Positions 10,837-25,800 of a stretch of 64,000 nucleotides of DNA are shown here, piece after piece (position 1 is the stretch's first letter; each line of letters begins with the position of its first letter). The stretch is from the NCBI GenBank assembly GCA_022575985.1, contig JAKSXM010000014.1:14384001-14448000 (forward strand). Reading direction: 5' to 3'. The notes below the pieces were generated by a model, which saw only the letters and a program-made list of their open reading frames with translations, did not search any database and was not told the DNA's origin. Position numbers and translations under genes: made by a program. This DNA comes from Anagrus nilaparvatae (lineage: Eukaryota > Arthropoda > Insecta > Hymenoptera > Mymaridae).

Positions 10837-13800
10837 CTAATCCTTATCATTGTCTACAGAATACTCCAATTGTCTCAACCATTTTGTACAAATTGATTTT
10901 ATTGCATTTTGTCCAAGTTTGTCTGCTTCTTTTAATATTTTTTTTATGTCTTGTACTCTCTGATGTTTTACAGCAAGCAGGTAAGCAGCCTTCAGCTGCT
11001 TGCTTTCAATGTAGGAACTTATCTATGAGGAAGCATATGAAATTAAAAAACAATAATTTTGACTTAAGAAAACTTAATTACCTTTAGCTCAACATCATTA
11101 ACTAATCTGATAAGAGAGTCAACTTGGTCTTTGTACTCTATGTTAGATTCTGTTTTGGAATTTTTAAGCAAAAGTCTTATACAATGCGTTAATACACAAT
11201 CTGATATTGTCTGTGAATCTGGAGCTCCAGAACTTTGGCAACATTTTATTAATTGTTCGATTGAATTAAATTTTTTTTCTAATGCTAAAATATGACCAGC
11301 CAATGAATATACCTTTTGAGAGCGTAAATTATAATCTAAAAGCATAATCAACTAAGTAATATGTTTTATGAACTTAAATTTTTTATGTGCCATACCTTGC
11401 ATTATTCTAAATGCTATGCCAAAACCTTCTTCAGGATCCCGACCACATAAAATAGCAAGTACAGCAAGCTGAGTTTTTTGCTGCTGATTGTCAAACAATG
11501 TTGGTAATTCATTGCAGTCCGAAAATTCAGTTTCCATTTCTAGTAAATTTTTCAAGTAATAAGATACTGCTCGACCTTCTTTTTCAGCATAACTCAAAAA
11601 TTTTGTGATTTCTAATTGTCGTGAAATAGTATTTATATGTTTGTCGATTTCCAAAGGATCCATTTCCATAATAAGGCCACTATAAGAACTACTTTGAATA
11701 GATGTAACATTTTTTAATCTTTTTTTGTTTAAATTATCAACATTGAGCTCTGATTCAAGATGTTTTTGGGCATCAATTAAGTATTGAGATTTAAAATATA
11801 AATCGGTATAATTTTCTGTTTCATTTTTGTAAAATCTGATACAGGTCATTGCAGCCCTAATGTAATCTTTCATAAACAATTGCAAATGATATAAAGTATT
11901 AAAATAATTTTTTTTTTCTAAATTGTGGCAGGTGTAAACTAAATATTTCTTCCATTTTACTAAAGTTGAATCATAAAATTTCAAAGAATTAAATAATTTA
12001 TCTATCTTCCCAGTACTTAAGCATTTTAAATAAACAGATTTAAAGAATAATTCAGCTTCAATATTATTTTCTAACATAAAAATTAAACATTTACTAAATT
12101 CTTCGTATTTAATAAGAAATTCTAGTAATGAACTTGAACTTCCATATGTCAATAAGTAGTAAAAACTTTCTTCGTAGTAAACATTTCTTGCATTCCAATT
12201 ATGAGCAAATAAATATTGGCCTTGACTAATGAATTTTAAGCTATTTAATGTATTTAAAATTTCTTGAGCTGCATTAATTTTTAAACCAGTTGAAATTTGA
12301 TTTTGATCAACATGTAGCTGACTTTGATTATCTAAAATTTGTAGTATTTCTAATAAAAGAGGAGGATCTTTTATGGGCCGTGTTTTAACCTGTGCAAGTT
12401 TACTATTAAAAAATTTATTTTTTGTTTCCTCATTTGTTTGCTGAGTTTCCACAAAATTATCTGTGATTTTATTAACAATTTCGGTTTCCACACATGGCAA
12501 AAGCACCCAATCTTCAAAATTATCTTGTATTACTTTTTCTAAGCAATGTGAAAATTTTGTTTTTGCTCGATCAAAAAATCCAGCCTGAATAAGTATAATT
12601 TATGCAGTACTTTAAAGAAAAAAAATCTTAAATTAATGAATAATTAATATCATACCTTCAAACAAGCTTTTCCCCAAGCTGCCCAAACTCCTTGTGTGTC
12701 TAATCCGGATTTAGTACTCACATCAAGTGCAAGAGTCCATTGTTCTTTTTCCGTTAGTAAATCGCGCAATTTTCTAAGAGCATGATCATCCAGACTATTA
12801 TCTGATGGTATAAGAGTTAAGCAATCTGATTGTACAAGAGTTGCAATCAAATCAACTTGAGATAAGAACCGATCACAATATGCCAAGCCTGTATTTAACC
12901 CAAGCTTAGCGCATTTTACTTTTGCGGCTACTAGTAATGATCGAATCATTTTTATAATTAAAACATGATCTATTTCTAGATTAATAGATCCCCCTGTTAC
13001 AGGCTGCAAAAGTCTCTTCATATCATGACAACGATCCAAAAGAAAACTAAAAATGTAATCTTAAGTTAAATTAAAGCTATCAAAATATTATGAAATCAGC
13101 AAGAATTAGGACTCTTAAAAAGTCCTAATATTTTTAAAAATATTGCTCGAATAACTATTTAACCCCAAATGTAAAAATAAAAAATAAATTATGTTCATCC
13201 ATAATGTTTTTTAATCTAAAAGTGATCCCATATGCACCATAGTCACTTTTTGCACTTTACAATTTAAATTTAGAATTAGCCAATATGTAAAATGAACCAA
13301 GCATACATTGCTCATTTGCATTGTAATAAGTAATAACTCTAAAAAACATTGTCAAAAAATCACCCACGAATTAATTACCCTGATAGTAAAGTTACTTTGC
13401 TTTTAGCAAAAAAAGAAAAAAATTTTTACTGATACTAAAAAAAACTCTTCCACAATCGTTAAAAAAAAAAATTAATTCATAATTCTTTTGTAAATATTTT
13501 ATAAATTTTATCATTTTTATTTTTTATCAATTACCTGGCATAAATTTTATGATCCGAATGTAAATTAAGTATTGCTAAGCATAATGAAATATTTGGAGCA
13601 TATTCAAAAGAAAATTCATCTCTGATTGTTTGATTGTGATTCTTATCCAGAGTTAGTTTCCAACAATCCAGACCTATACTACTTGGCACTGATGCTGTAT
13701 CTTGTGCAGCTTGAATTTGAAGTTTTGTTTGCTGTTTACAGTCATTGCAAACTCTAACTAAGACTGATAAAGGATATCCAGGAACTTGCATTCGATGTTG

Positions 13801-16800
13801 CGAGCAAGAAGCACAAATTACTCTTCCACAGCGACGACAATGATGTCGTCGATTGAACATTGAGAAAATAACATTTTTACAACAACTACATTTTTTACTC
13901 TACATCAAATATATTGTGTTTAAATTAATTTTTGTAATTTTACTTACACAACTTTAGGAAAGAATAAAATTAAATTTACCTCATGGTTTGGTACCCACTC
14001 TTCTTTACTTGGTGTATCGAGGGGCATTACAAAATCTACACTGTCAATAGAAGTTGTATTCAAACATTTTAATTTGGGATCAAAACTTTCAGATTGTAAA
14101 GATACTCTAAAATCTAATGATTTTCCGGCATAAAATCTAACAATTTCATCAAAATTTTCCATAGAAATGTCAGCTTTTGAAAAACTGTCTAATCGTTGGA
14201 TCAAAGGCAAAATTTTTTGCAAATATTCAAATTTGCAATTCATCAAAAGCTGCTCCAACATTAAAAGAGGTTCCTTAATTAATTCAATATACAATTTTTT
14301 ATCTTTAAACTCCATTTGATCTAAAATTTCTATTCCAATTAGCATTTTTTGATAAATTGTAGTTTTTTTTGAATCTGAATATTTTAACAAATAATCAACG
14401 ATAAAACGCATAACTCTAGTTGCATTTAATTGCTTAATTATATTCTTGCAGATTTTAACTGATTGCTTAATGGGTAAAGCATTTAAAAGCTAAAAATTTT
14501 AAAACAGTAAAATTTTTTATCAATAATTTTCAAAAATATTTTATTATTTTTCTTTACTTGCGGACAATAATGACTATATTCCAGTTTTGAGAGGCCGTCA
14601 TTATTGCCCTAAATAGAGAAAAAACATTCTGAAACTCGTGTTAGAAATGTTTATTGTACTAAATGCAACTACAGTCCCTCGGCGCTACGCGCCTCGTGCC
14701 TATAGTCTGTCGCATTTACCAAAATAAACTTTTCTAGATAGTATTCCGGCATTAACTACTTTTCAGTAAAACTGATTGCTATTACTGCCTTTTGTAGAAA
14801 TGCCTTTAAAAAAATAGAACATATACTTACTCTTTGAATATTCCTTAAGTCTACTTTATCATTTTTTAATAAGCCAAGAAGGAGATCTTGAGAAACTAAT
14901 GAAGGAATATCTGATAACAAAGCTTGGTTTTCTAACCATTCTAGGCACAATTCAAAATTATCTGTATCAATAAGACACTTTATTGTAGAAACAGGATCCG
15001 TTTTATCTGTACAGTAAACAACATCATACCAAGTAACATCAGTAGAATTTAGATTTTTATTTTTAAAATGTGATAGCATTTTACAAAAAACTGTAGCTCT
15101 GCAAAGTGATTCGCTTATTTTAAGTTTACAATGAGATGGTAATTGATCAATATCTTTATGATGTAAAACATAAAATAATACAGTTTTGCTTAATTTTGCT
15201 GGCCATTTTTTTACATATATTACCGTAACTTGAGCTAAAACATTAATGTCTTTGATCTGATAGATAAATTTTAAAATTTCTGTCGTTTTCAAATATTCAT
15301 TCATGCTGCTAATTATTTGACATAAAAGTTTATCTTTTAAGCATTGCAACTCTGTATCATGATGAATAAGAGATTCTGGTAAGGCGTTTATGGAATCCAA
15401 ACAATCATGATAATGACTTTCTTTAATGGATTTTTCAAAATAATTCCATAAATTATCCATTGATAAATCTTCCTGCAAACTTGCAAAAGTACTGCTTAGA
15501 AAAAGATAGTTGGATAACTTTGTAACCCATGGAGAAGAAGCAATATTATCCAAACAATTTATACTTTGCAAATCATTGCTATTTTTTTCAGACATTGAAT
15601 CTTGCTCATAAATTTTTTTAACCAAATAAGATAATAACAAACAGTGCTCTTCAATATAATGCAGAATACTTGGTTTTATATATTTAACGTTTAATCTAGA
15701 AATATTGTCCTGAGATTGTACAAAATTTAGCTCACTAAAACAGTTTACTTTATTAGTTTTGAATTTCTTATATTGAAGCAAAATATTGAATGAATTGGTT
15801 AATGAATAATATTTTTTATTTGAATTTACAGATCTTTTAAGGAAATAGTCTTTGATAGAAAATAAATTTTCTGTTGATTCAGTTAAGTTATTTTTAATAA
15901 ATGTTACATTTTTTTTGGAATACTTTTCAAACTCTTGCACAAGCAAAGGACAATGCAAGTTTTTTTTATAGCTTTTGTTATTATGAGTCCTATTATCTTC
16001 ACAAGACTCTTCGATGCAATAAAAATCCAAATAAGCATACATCATTTCATTTAAATCTTGATTTAATGATTTATGATTATAAGCCTGAAATAATTTATAA
16101 TATTTTAATTAATATATTTTGAAGAAATATATTTCAAACAGATAAAATCATCAAAAGTCTATTTTTAGAATAAACTTTTTTATAACAAGTTTACAGAACA
16201 ATATTTTACACAAAAAGGGCCAAAAACACGCCCCATCCAGGTCAGGAGGTAGTTTTTTTCTGTTCAAGTTGTGTAAATAGTTTTAATTCTTATTAAAGAG
16301 AGTAACCTAAAATTGACGGCGTTTTGATTTTAAATTTATTTTCTATTTATATCACTCCTCCATAATGGAAGTCATGAAAATATTTAAGGAAATTGATGTT
16401 TGTTTAGAAATTTTTCAATTTGAAACAAATTGATTCTTTGAGGACAACTGCAGAGAAACAAATTCTGCGGGTAATTTTCTATAGCCCCTATACAAAAAAA
16501 ATCACGGTAAATGAGTTGGAATAAAAATAGCTGCCAAAAAATTAAGCTCAAGAATATTGGACCTGGGAAGCTATAAACTGGAGAAGTGACTAGTTTTTCT
16601 AATTTAAAACTTACTAGAAATAACTGCGCTTCGCGCAGATAGTGATTTACTTTGATGTGTGTATTACTTTATTGCCGAATGTTTAATTAAAGACTTCGTC
16701 TATAAAACTTATAAAAAATTAAAATTAAAATTAATTTTAGACGAAAATTTTTGTCTGTAAAAAGAAGACTTTTTAGATTTCTTGTGTCAAATTTTAAAAA

Positions 16801-19800
16801 TTTATCGGAACCGGAAATAAAATATTATCTCTCAAAGAGAGCTTATTTACAATAGCGAATTGGAAAAGAAAACAATCTTATTTTGATGTAAAGCATATAC
16901 TCCAGTCAATATACAGTTTAGAAAAGTTTGTAAATTTATAACAATTTTAATTAGCAACATTTTTTAATTATTTTACATTTATATTAGATTGGACGTTTTT
17001 TGAAAATTGCAAAAACATAAAATGCATCAAAAATACTTCTTCCAGGAATAGCTTTTGCTAACATAAGGGTGAAGTGCCAATTTTTTGAAGGCAGGACCCT
17101 GAACTTCACGAACTTCAGGTTCGTGATCAGCGACCCAAAAAAAATGGACCAAATCTGCTGGTGGCCGTAAAATTGACCCTCCCCCCTCCTCGTATTGATT
17201 GGAGTAATATTAGTGTTTTGTTATCTCTTTTTTTGAAATTAAGAATATAAAATAAATAAACCGAAATATAATTTATTAAATAAAAACTATAATCCCAAAA
17301 CTTTTTTACAGCTTAATTTGTTCAAGAAACCGGTCCAAAAGAGACCCTGAACGTGCCCTGAACCTGCGATTAAAAGGAATGAAAAATAATTTTTTTTTTA
17401 AATTGTTTGTTGTGGTGTGTACATTATATAATTGTTGACTTTATATGGTCAGAGGGGTAGCATTTTCCGCAAATAAAAGCCGAAGGCCAACTTTTTCTAA
17501 TGTTTAAAAATACTAGGGGGCAAGCCCCCTGCGCGCTAAAGCCAACCGCGCCAACCCCCTCACATCATATTTCATGTTTAATCGAAATAAAACTGTGGTT
17601 TCATTCACAAACAAAAACAATTGTACAGTCAGATGTTAATTTCAAATAATGAACTTTTTTCATAATTTTAATAAACCATTATTATTTTTATTTTCAAAAT
17701 TTATTTCAAGAAAAAAAAAATATTGCATTATTGTCCCTCGGTACTACGCACCTCGGGCCAGAATCCTTATCTTCTCTCAAAATTTTTCTTTTTTTCTGGA
17801 CGGCGAAATTTTTTAATAGTATGACGAAATACTCGGATTAATTTTCTATTAGTTTAAACATTTTTCATTAAAATTTATAATTATTTTTACAGTATATATT
17901 ACAATAAATTAAAAAATTAATATTTACAATTGTCTACAAATTAGTATACAGCGCGCCGCTAACACCACAGAAGCCTTTTCTCATTTTCCCATGTATTTTA
18001 AATAGGAGATATATTGATAAATATCTCGGTGAGAATGACTGATTTTCAAAAACGGGTTTCATCATGTTTCTGGAGACCAAAAAAGCAACCTTTCCTGAAA
18101 ATTTCAGCCCAATCCGAGCAGGGAAAATTTTGGCTCATTTTCAGCTCCCCTGAGAGACACGTTTTATCAAATAACTCGCAAGAAGCTAGGTGAAAGATTT
18201 AAATCCAAAAAAGTATTATCTCCTTATGGGCTGAACATTCATTTTTCGCTATAAAATCCGAAGTGCCCGACGTTTGCATAATCCGATCTTTCAAGCTAGC
18301 TGTGAAACTGTTGATGATAAAAAAAAAATCTCATCGACTAAATAAAGCTTAAAAAATTACGCATCCAATGAGTCTTGATAAGTTCAAGTTCAGTCTTATT
18401 GACGAAAAAAAAAATTAATATGTCTTACACGCCTACAAGGAATTTAAAATGAAAAATTGTCCAAAAATAAAAAAAAATTTTTGATCAAAATTTTTGACTT
18501 TCTGAATTTAATATAATCGAAATTTGCTAAGAGAATTAATAATCGAAGTAGTTGATCGGGATCCTGATCAAAATTGATATATTTATTATAAACGACATCT
18601 TTAGGTTATGTAGATGTTAGTATTAACCATAGACATACTAATATATGTCTATGGTATTAACGTGTCGTTTTTTATTACAGTCCACTTTCTTAGGCTATAT
18701 AAGAGTCAGACTGAACATGTTTTTATTATAAATCAACCCCTCAGAGTCTGTAGGTGTAAGGCTTGTGGTGTAATTTTTTCATTATTCACGACTTTCTTAG
18801 GTTATGTGGGTGTAAGGATGACCTATACATTTTTTCCGACCCCCTTAGGTTATGTGGTTGCAATGCTTGGCGTGTCACTTTTTAATTACAGACCACTTCC
18901 TTAGGTTATGTAAATGAAAGGATTGACTTGGTGTTATTATATATCGCAGTCAAGGAAAATTGATCAAACGTTTTTAATTATTAACCTCCAATTTAAAAGT
19001 AATTAATGGTTGATTATTTATATTATCAATTTTTAAAAACATTCAGATAAATTTATATTTAAAAAATCTATACTTTATAAATAATAATTTTAATTAATTT
19101 ACTATGATTTGAAATCCTCGCAAATATATTTAGTAAAAAATTTTAAGGTGTTACAATACTAAGACGCCATTTTGTTGGTATTTTTTTTTCGATTTCTGAA
19201 TTATCGACGCTACATACATATGTAAAATCGTATATGTATTAGTATAATACTAGGTTATTTACATACTTTTTATTTAATTATTTAATAATTATGCAATGAA
19301 ACAAGTAAAACAAATTGTAAATATAATCTTTGAGCTTTTATTTACCATATTATTTAAGTTTCATTAATCTGTGTAATCGCAATCATACTTTTCACAAGCT
19401 CCAAAGATGATTTTCCATAAGAGCAATGTTAAACTACCTACACTTTTTTCTTGATTAAATAATAATTAGACAACCAAAGTTGTAAAAGAAAGTTTATTTC
19501 ATTTCTTAAAGACTTTATCTTTATGTTGTATAAGTTTCATTCATTTCTGTTATCATAAATTTTTAGTATTCTAACACCTTAAATTGTCAATATTCAAATT
19601 TAAAAATGTAAACATTTGAACAATCTATTTGTATCAACCAATCAGAAATGGTTTTTAGCTATAACAATGTAGATAGTTACTGTATCGATGATATGTACTT
19701 TTTAGGATAGAATATGCCCTATATATTTTTAGGCTATTTTTCTTGGCCCAAGGAGTTTTTAAAATTGCACATAAAGAGCCTCTCTTGAAATTTTAAATCT

Positions 19801-22800
19801 AAGATTAAGGATGGATCAATACGTATTGATAGGTACCCTGATTTGATTGATCAATTTAGTTCATATATTAAACAATCATTTATCAATCCTATCTCTGCAC
19901 ATCAATAATTGATTACGCATGCACAGATGTTATGAAAATTAATAAAATTACGTTGTTATCGTATCGCTGATTTCAAATTTGGCTAACTTTTCATGCTTGG
20001 GATGTACTTGGGGATAGAAAAATAAATTTCAGCATAAAATTTTACCCCAAAAAAAATTTTTGGTGGACTGAAAAATATGAAAACTATGAAAAAAAATAAA
20101 TAACTAATTGATAATATTAAAATTTACTGATGTAATATTAACATTTTTCTTAGTTAGAAAATTAAGAAAAAAATTAGTTCTGGAGAAGCACTCTGACACT
20201 CGCGCGGGAGTGTTCATCGTCAAAACTGAAATGCTTATTATATCTTGGTTGAGCTTTTGCAGAAGTGATTAAAAATTAGTCAAAATTAATTTCAAATCCT
20301 TGAAACTCCTGCTGACCCAACTCAAAATATTTAAACCCCATTGCCTGATTTACTATCTCTCAAACTATTTACTTACCCTTATAATAGGAGTTTCATAAAA
20401 TTCATTGGCCATTGCAAAAATTACTCGAGGATCTTGTATTAAATCTAAATCCTGCCAAGCAATCTCATTAAGATCTTCGATTCGAACAAAAAAGCCATCA
20501 TCTTCATTTGAAAAACCTAATAGTTTATGTCTTAAAGTTGACATTGATACTCGCCCTAAGTCTCCTACTTGATAACTGATACAAGATAGTGAAATGTAAT
20601 TTTTTAACTTGTTTATTGATGGATTCATACTCCAAATATTTATCAGTGAATGCAAAAATAATAAATTCCATAAATTTAAAAAAAAAGAAAGAGTATGTTC
20701 ACCAACAGATAATTCACTTAAATCTATATTCTCTAGTAATGCAGATTTTCTTAAAATACTTTGAATATCAGAATTCAATGAAAGATTGTTAAGTTCTTCA
20801 TTTTTTATTCTGGGAGTTCCTGAATACAAGTTTTTAATGCAAATCAACAATTCTTGCAAAATATGAGAAATTAGCTCATTTGGATCTTGAAAATTTTGAA
20901 AATCAGAAACCTAGAATTTTCATACAATTATAGTTTAGTCAATTTGCTTTATTAATGTGAAGTAGAGAACGTGCAGTAGCACTCCAGTCAAAATACGGGT
21001 TTGGTTGTATTTTGACTGGCGAACACGAGATTTGCTCTACTATAGATTTTTTGGGTCGCTGAACACAAAAATCGGGGTCATTTCGTAAAGAAATGGGGGC
21101 TTCACATTTATGAAAAAGAAGTCCAAATTCTTGATCAGCGACTCAAAAAACCCATATGGTGCAAATCTGAGCGCTCAAAGTGCGAATTTGTAAAAAAAAA
21201 AACCTTTTTGGGGGTAGTTTTTGCAACTTTAAGGGTGAAGCCCCCCTTTTTTTTACGAAATTACCCTGATTTTCGTGTTCAGCGACCTAAAAAACCTATT
21301 GTAGGGAATCTCGTGTTCGCCAGTGAAAATACAACCCCTCCCCCCCCCCCCCCTATTTTGACTGGAGCATAAATAACTAAAAGACAAATGAATTGCTTGA
21401 TCCTTATATGAATCAAAACAGTTTTATTTTCTTTAATTACTAAATAAAATGGATGAAAATGATATTTTCAATTATGGAAGATTCTATGAATCCAAAATTC
21501 TTTCTACAAACTACCTGCGTTAATAGTCTATCATAATTAATAATGTTTATTCTTCATATTATGAACACGTTTTTAAATACTTTATCCAAAACTTTATTAA
21601 TAATGATTAATTAAATAGGATAAACTTTGGGGATCTTCTTCGTTTCCCCCCCCCCCACCAAATCGCTAAAATTTTTGCTGAAAATTGCTTAAAAACACTT
21701 AAAATAAAGTTAACAATAAGTTTTGGGTGGGAAAAATGCAAAAAAAAAAAAAAATTAGTTAAAAAAATTTTTTAAAATTTTGAAAATTTGTTAAAAATTT
21801 TAAGGATTTTGCTTATTCTAGGGGTAGGTGCGAGTACAGCATTGGGGGTAGGTTTAATTTGCTTTTTTCTTTATTGGGGGCTTCGCCCCCATACCCCCAC
21901 GGGGGGCCTCGCCCCCTCGACCCCCAAAATTTTACTTACTCTAGGGGTAGGTGCGAGTACAGCATGGGAGGTAGGTTTAACAAAAGGTAGGTAGAACAAA
22001 AAAAGAGTGCGGGACACATAGAAACATGATTGATTCGTACTTGTGTGAATTTATTTGGCGACAAAAGTATAAAAATTCAAATCTATTTTTGCAAATATTG
22101 GAGGATATACAATCATTTTATCCATTGAAAAATAAAAAAATAATTGTATTATTATGTTTAAGGTTATTTTAGTATTCAAAAAAAAAAAAAAAAGGTAAAA
22201 AAAATAAAAAAAAAAAAAATAAAAAAATCAATTTTTTTTTAATTAAAAGTGTTTTTCCCGCCTAAAAACATTTTTTTTTAACTAACTTAGTCGTTAAGAA
22301 TAATTTTCTAGTGAAAAAAGTGCGATTTGGTGGGGGGGGGGGGACGAAGAAGCACCAACTTTGGACTCAAGGATAATACCATGGACGCTAGATAAAAGGA
22401 CACGAAACATAATATGATTTCAGGTTATAAAATTGAAGAAAATTTTAAATCAATATTAAAAATTGTATTTTTGCATTACATAAAAAATTTTTAGTACATG
22501 AGGTTTGAATTTTAATTTTTTACGGTTATTTAATTAAATAATGCCGATATTAATTACTGAGGCTGAATAATTGAGCCAGACCCAATTGCCCAGACCCTAT
22601 TTTATATATATACCGGGTGGAATGCTATTGTCGCGGTTATTTACATTGCTTTGATATAATCAGCGGTAATTGCGTTCAATCCGGTAGAAAAATTTGATTT
22701 AGTCTCACTTTTTTAACACGGTGCTTATGGTCCTTTTATCTAGTGTCCATGGATAATACCATCTCTGAAAAATATAAAACTTACAAGATTTGTATCACTT

Positions 22801-25800
22801 TTGTTCATATTTAAATAGCCCCATGATTTGCTGTGAACTGAAGGCTTATTACTATTACAAGCTATTTTAATTTTTGGACAACAATTTTTCAAAAGACTGT
22901 GAATTAAATTGATTCCTATTTTATGAGCAGTACTTTCTAATGTTTCAGGTTCCAAATTAAGTTGGAATATTTGAACACCAAAATAAAAATCAATAGAGTC
23001 ATTTAACAAGTTTTCTGTTGGGTTATTTGATTGGTTATCTAAATTAAAAATAATTGTTTTATAGTTAATTACATTAAATTAACAAAATTAAAAGGAAATA
23101 TGCAATTTACCTATTGACTTTATAATCTGCAGATATCTCGAGATTCTCTGCAAATAATTCTGTGAGCTATTAAAAAGCTCAATAATTAACTGTAAATAGT
23201 TTTCTTTATTTATGCACAAATCATCTTTATCTTCTGTAGACTGAGTCTCATAAAATTTGTTTAAATAATCTAATAAGCAATCCCAAAATCGCAAATTTTT
23301 TTTCCACTTTTTTAATGCTAAAGGAATACTTTGGTCACATAAAATTCTTGCAATAGATATTTCTAGCTTACTTTCAAATATAAGATCATAAATATTTGAG
23401 AAAAAGATAACATGTCCTGTATTTTTCAAATTTTTGCAACTTTTGAGGTATTTCATAGCTGTGTTAAGGAAATTAATATTTTGAAAATTTTGATTTGTAG
23501 TGAGTGTTAAATCTAAAATACAAAATGTCAAAATTTCTTTTGATGTTATTTCTTTTGAACTGAGAAGTCGAGCATTAGCCTCTTGAGAAGCAAGGAAATT
23601 TTCCAACTGGTGCGCTGTTCGAGAATTTTGATACCCATCTTGTGCGACTCTTCGCACATTCTAGAATACATTAAATCAAAAAATAAATATTTTTATAATA
23701 ATGAAAATTTTTTCTTTTTAGTTCAAACTCAAATGGATTCAATGAAGTCATGAACCAATAATGCAGGCCAGCATTTTCTTGATGGACAATATTCAGCTCA
23801 TGACTTTGCCGGAATTCATTTCTCCCCAAATAATAAATTAACAACTCGTCACCGTCGCATTTTATCTAGAATAAATTTATTGATAATAATTATAGGATCT
23901 TAGTTTAATTTTCAAAAAATTCGGTTGCGGCAACTGTAATTTCGGTTTTAAAATACGACTTGAAAACATTTCGCTTTTACTATTTACGGGACTAAATGAA
24001 AATCCACCTTTGTGTTCCGATTCCGGGAAAATTTTACATATACACTGTAAAAATTACTATCCGGATAGTAATCCCCGGACAAGAATTTTAAGTAAATTTA
24101 CTATTTTATTTTACTACTAATTTATTATTATTTACTATTCATTTAAATAGTCTTTTCGAATCTTAAATAATTTAAATCAAAACTGACTTTTAAAAACTTC
24201 ATGTTAAAATACAAAATCATTTCCAAAATCATTATATAGATAAACTTGAAAAAAAAACTTATAACCGGTTTGTGTAATAACACGACCTAAATGCATGGAA
24301 CACGTTTACATCCAGCTGAGGGCTAGGTATAATGCAAATGTTACGCAACGGTACAATACAATATTTTCTAATTTTATAATTTGTATTTATCACCTTACTA
24401 GATGTTAAAATTCTAACCCTGAACTATTATGATTCCCTAAACTCGTATTATTCTAGGTATACCTAAATCAAAATTATTCCAATTCCCTTAACCTGAATTA
24501 TTATAAGTTCCTAAATTCAAATATTCTATACTATGCGTTATTAACCAGGTATAACCAATCATGTTTATAACTTAATACTGTAAAAAGTAACTTCCTTAGA
24601 TTTACAAAAAAAAATAGAATTTTTTCAACAAAATAGTAAATTTTCAAAAACTGTTGTAAATATTCGATAAAAATCGTAAATTTATTAAATTTAGTATATT
24701 ATCCAAAAATTCGAGAATTCTCGATTTTTTTTGTGAATTTATGAAAAAAGTTGTAAATTCATAACTATTTTTTATAAGTTTACAACTATTTTTTGAAAAT
24801 TTTCGAAAAAAATTGTAAATTATCAATTTTTCTTGTAAATTCTCAAAAAAAATATTGAGAATACTAGAATTTTTTGTTAATATTCTAAACTTAATAATTA
24901 AACGATTTTTTTCGAATATTTACAAATTTTTTCGAAAATGTTCTAATTTTTTGTTAATATAAGAAAGTTAATTTTAATTTAGTTATAACTGCAATATTCG
25001 TTATCAGCGACCCAAAAAACCCCCGTATACCAAATTTCAAAGGCTTACAATGAATACAGCAAAAATGCCCATTTTAGGAGCAGTTTTGCCCGATTTAAGG
25101 GTGAAGGGGTAATTTTTCATAGTTATAACTGCAATATTCGTTATCAACTACCCATAAACCCCCGTATACCAAATTTCAAAGGCTTACAATGAATACAGCA
25201 AAAATGCCCTTTTTAGGGGTAGTTTTGCCCGATTTAGGGGTCAAGCCCTGATAGCGCATAGAAAAAAACCCCGATTTTCGTGTTCAGCGACCCAAAAAAC
25301 CTATAGTAGACCAAATCTGGTAGCGGTCACAAACAATACCACCAAAACCGTGATTTTACTGGAGTATATATTACATTTGAATCAGACGGTAAAAAAAATC
25401 GAAAAGTCGCTTTTTTGCGCATGGAATAAAACCAAGATTGATGGGCTTTATGGGAAGCCGCCATCTTGTCAACAGTTTAAATCAATCAAATTGCTTGTTT
25501 ACAAATTTGAATTTTGTTTATAGGTTATAACCTATATCCCTTTGATATTTTTTAAATAAAGCTATAAGGGGAAATTATAATTCGGGCGAACAACATGAGC
25601 CCGATATAGTCCAGTACATTAAAAAATTAAACAACATTTTGCAAAAAATAGAAAGAAAAATTTTCTCTAAACACTTGGTCAAAGTCAAGTCTTGTGACAG
25701 AGATCTTTAACCCAGAGTCCTTCAATGTGTAATAAATTAATTAAAAATATTGATACTACTTAACTAAATTATTTTTTCATGTATTTTAAATATGTATAAT

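Noticed and set aside
18614..18904. 96-codon open frame with repeated LGYVGV / LGYVVA
   Set aside because: Made by degenerate TTAGGTTATGT repeats in ZFYVE26 intron 8. It has no splice or domain support.
18600..18925. TTAGGTTATG repeats considered as interstitial telomeric (TTAGG)n
   Set aside because: Copies are 50-90 bp apart and not tandem TTAGG. They belong to a longer degenerate repeat.
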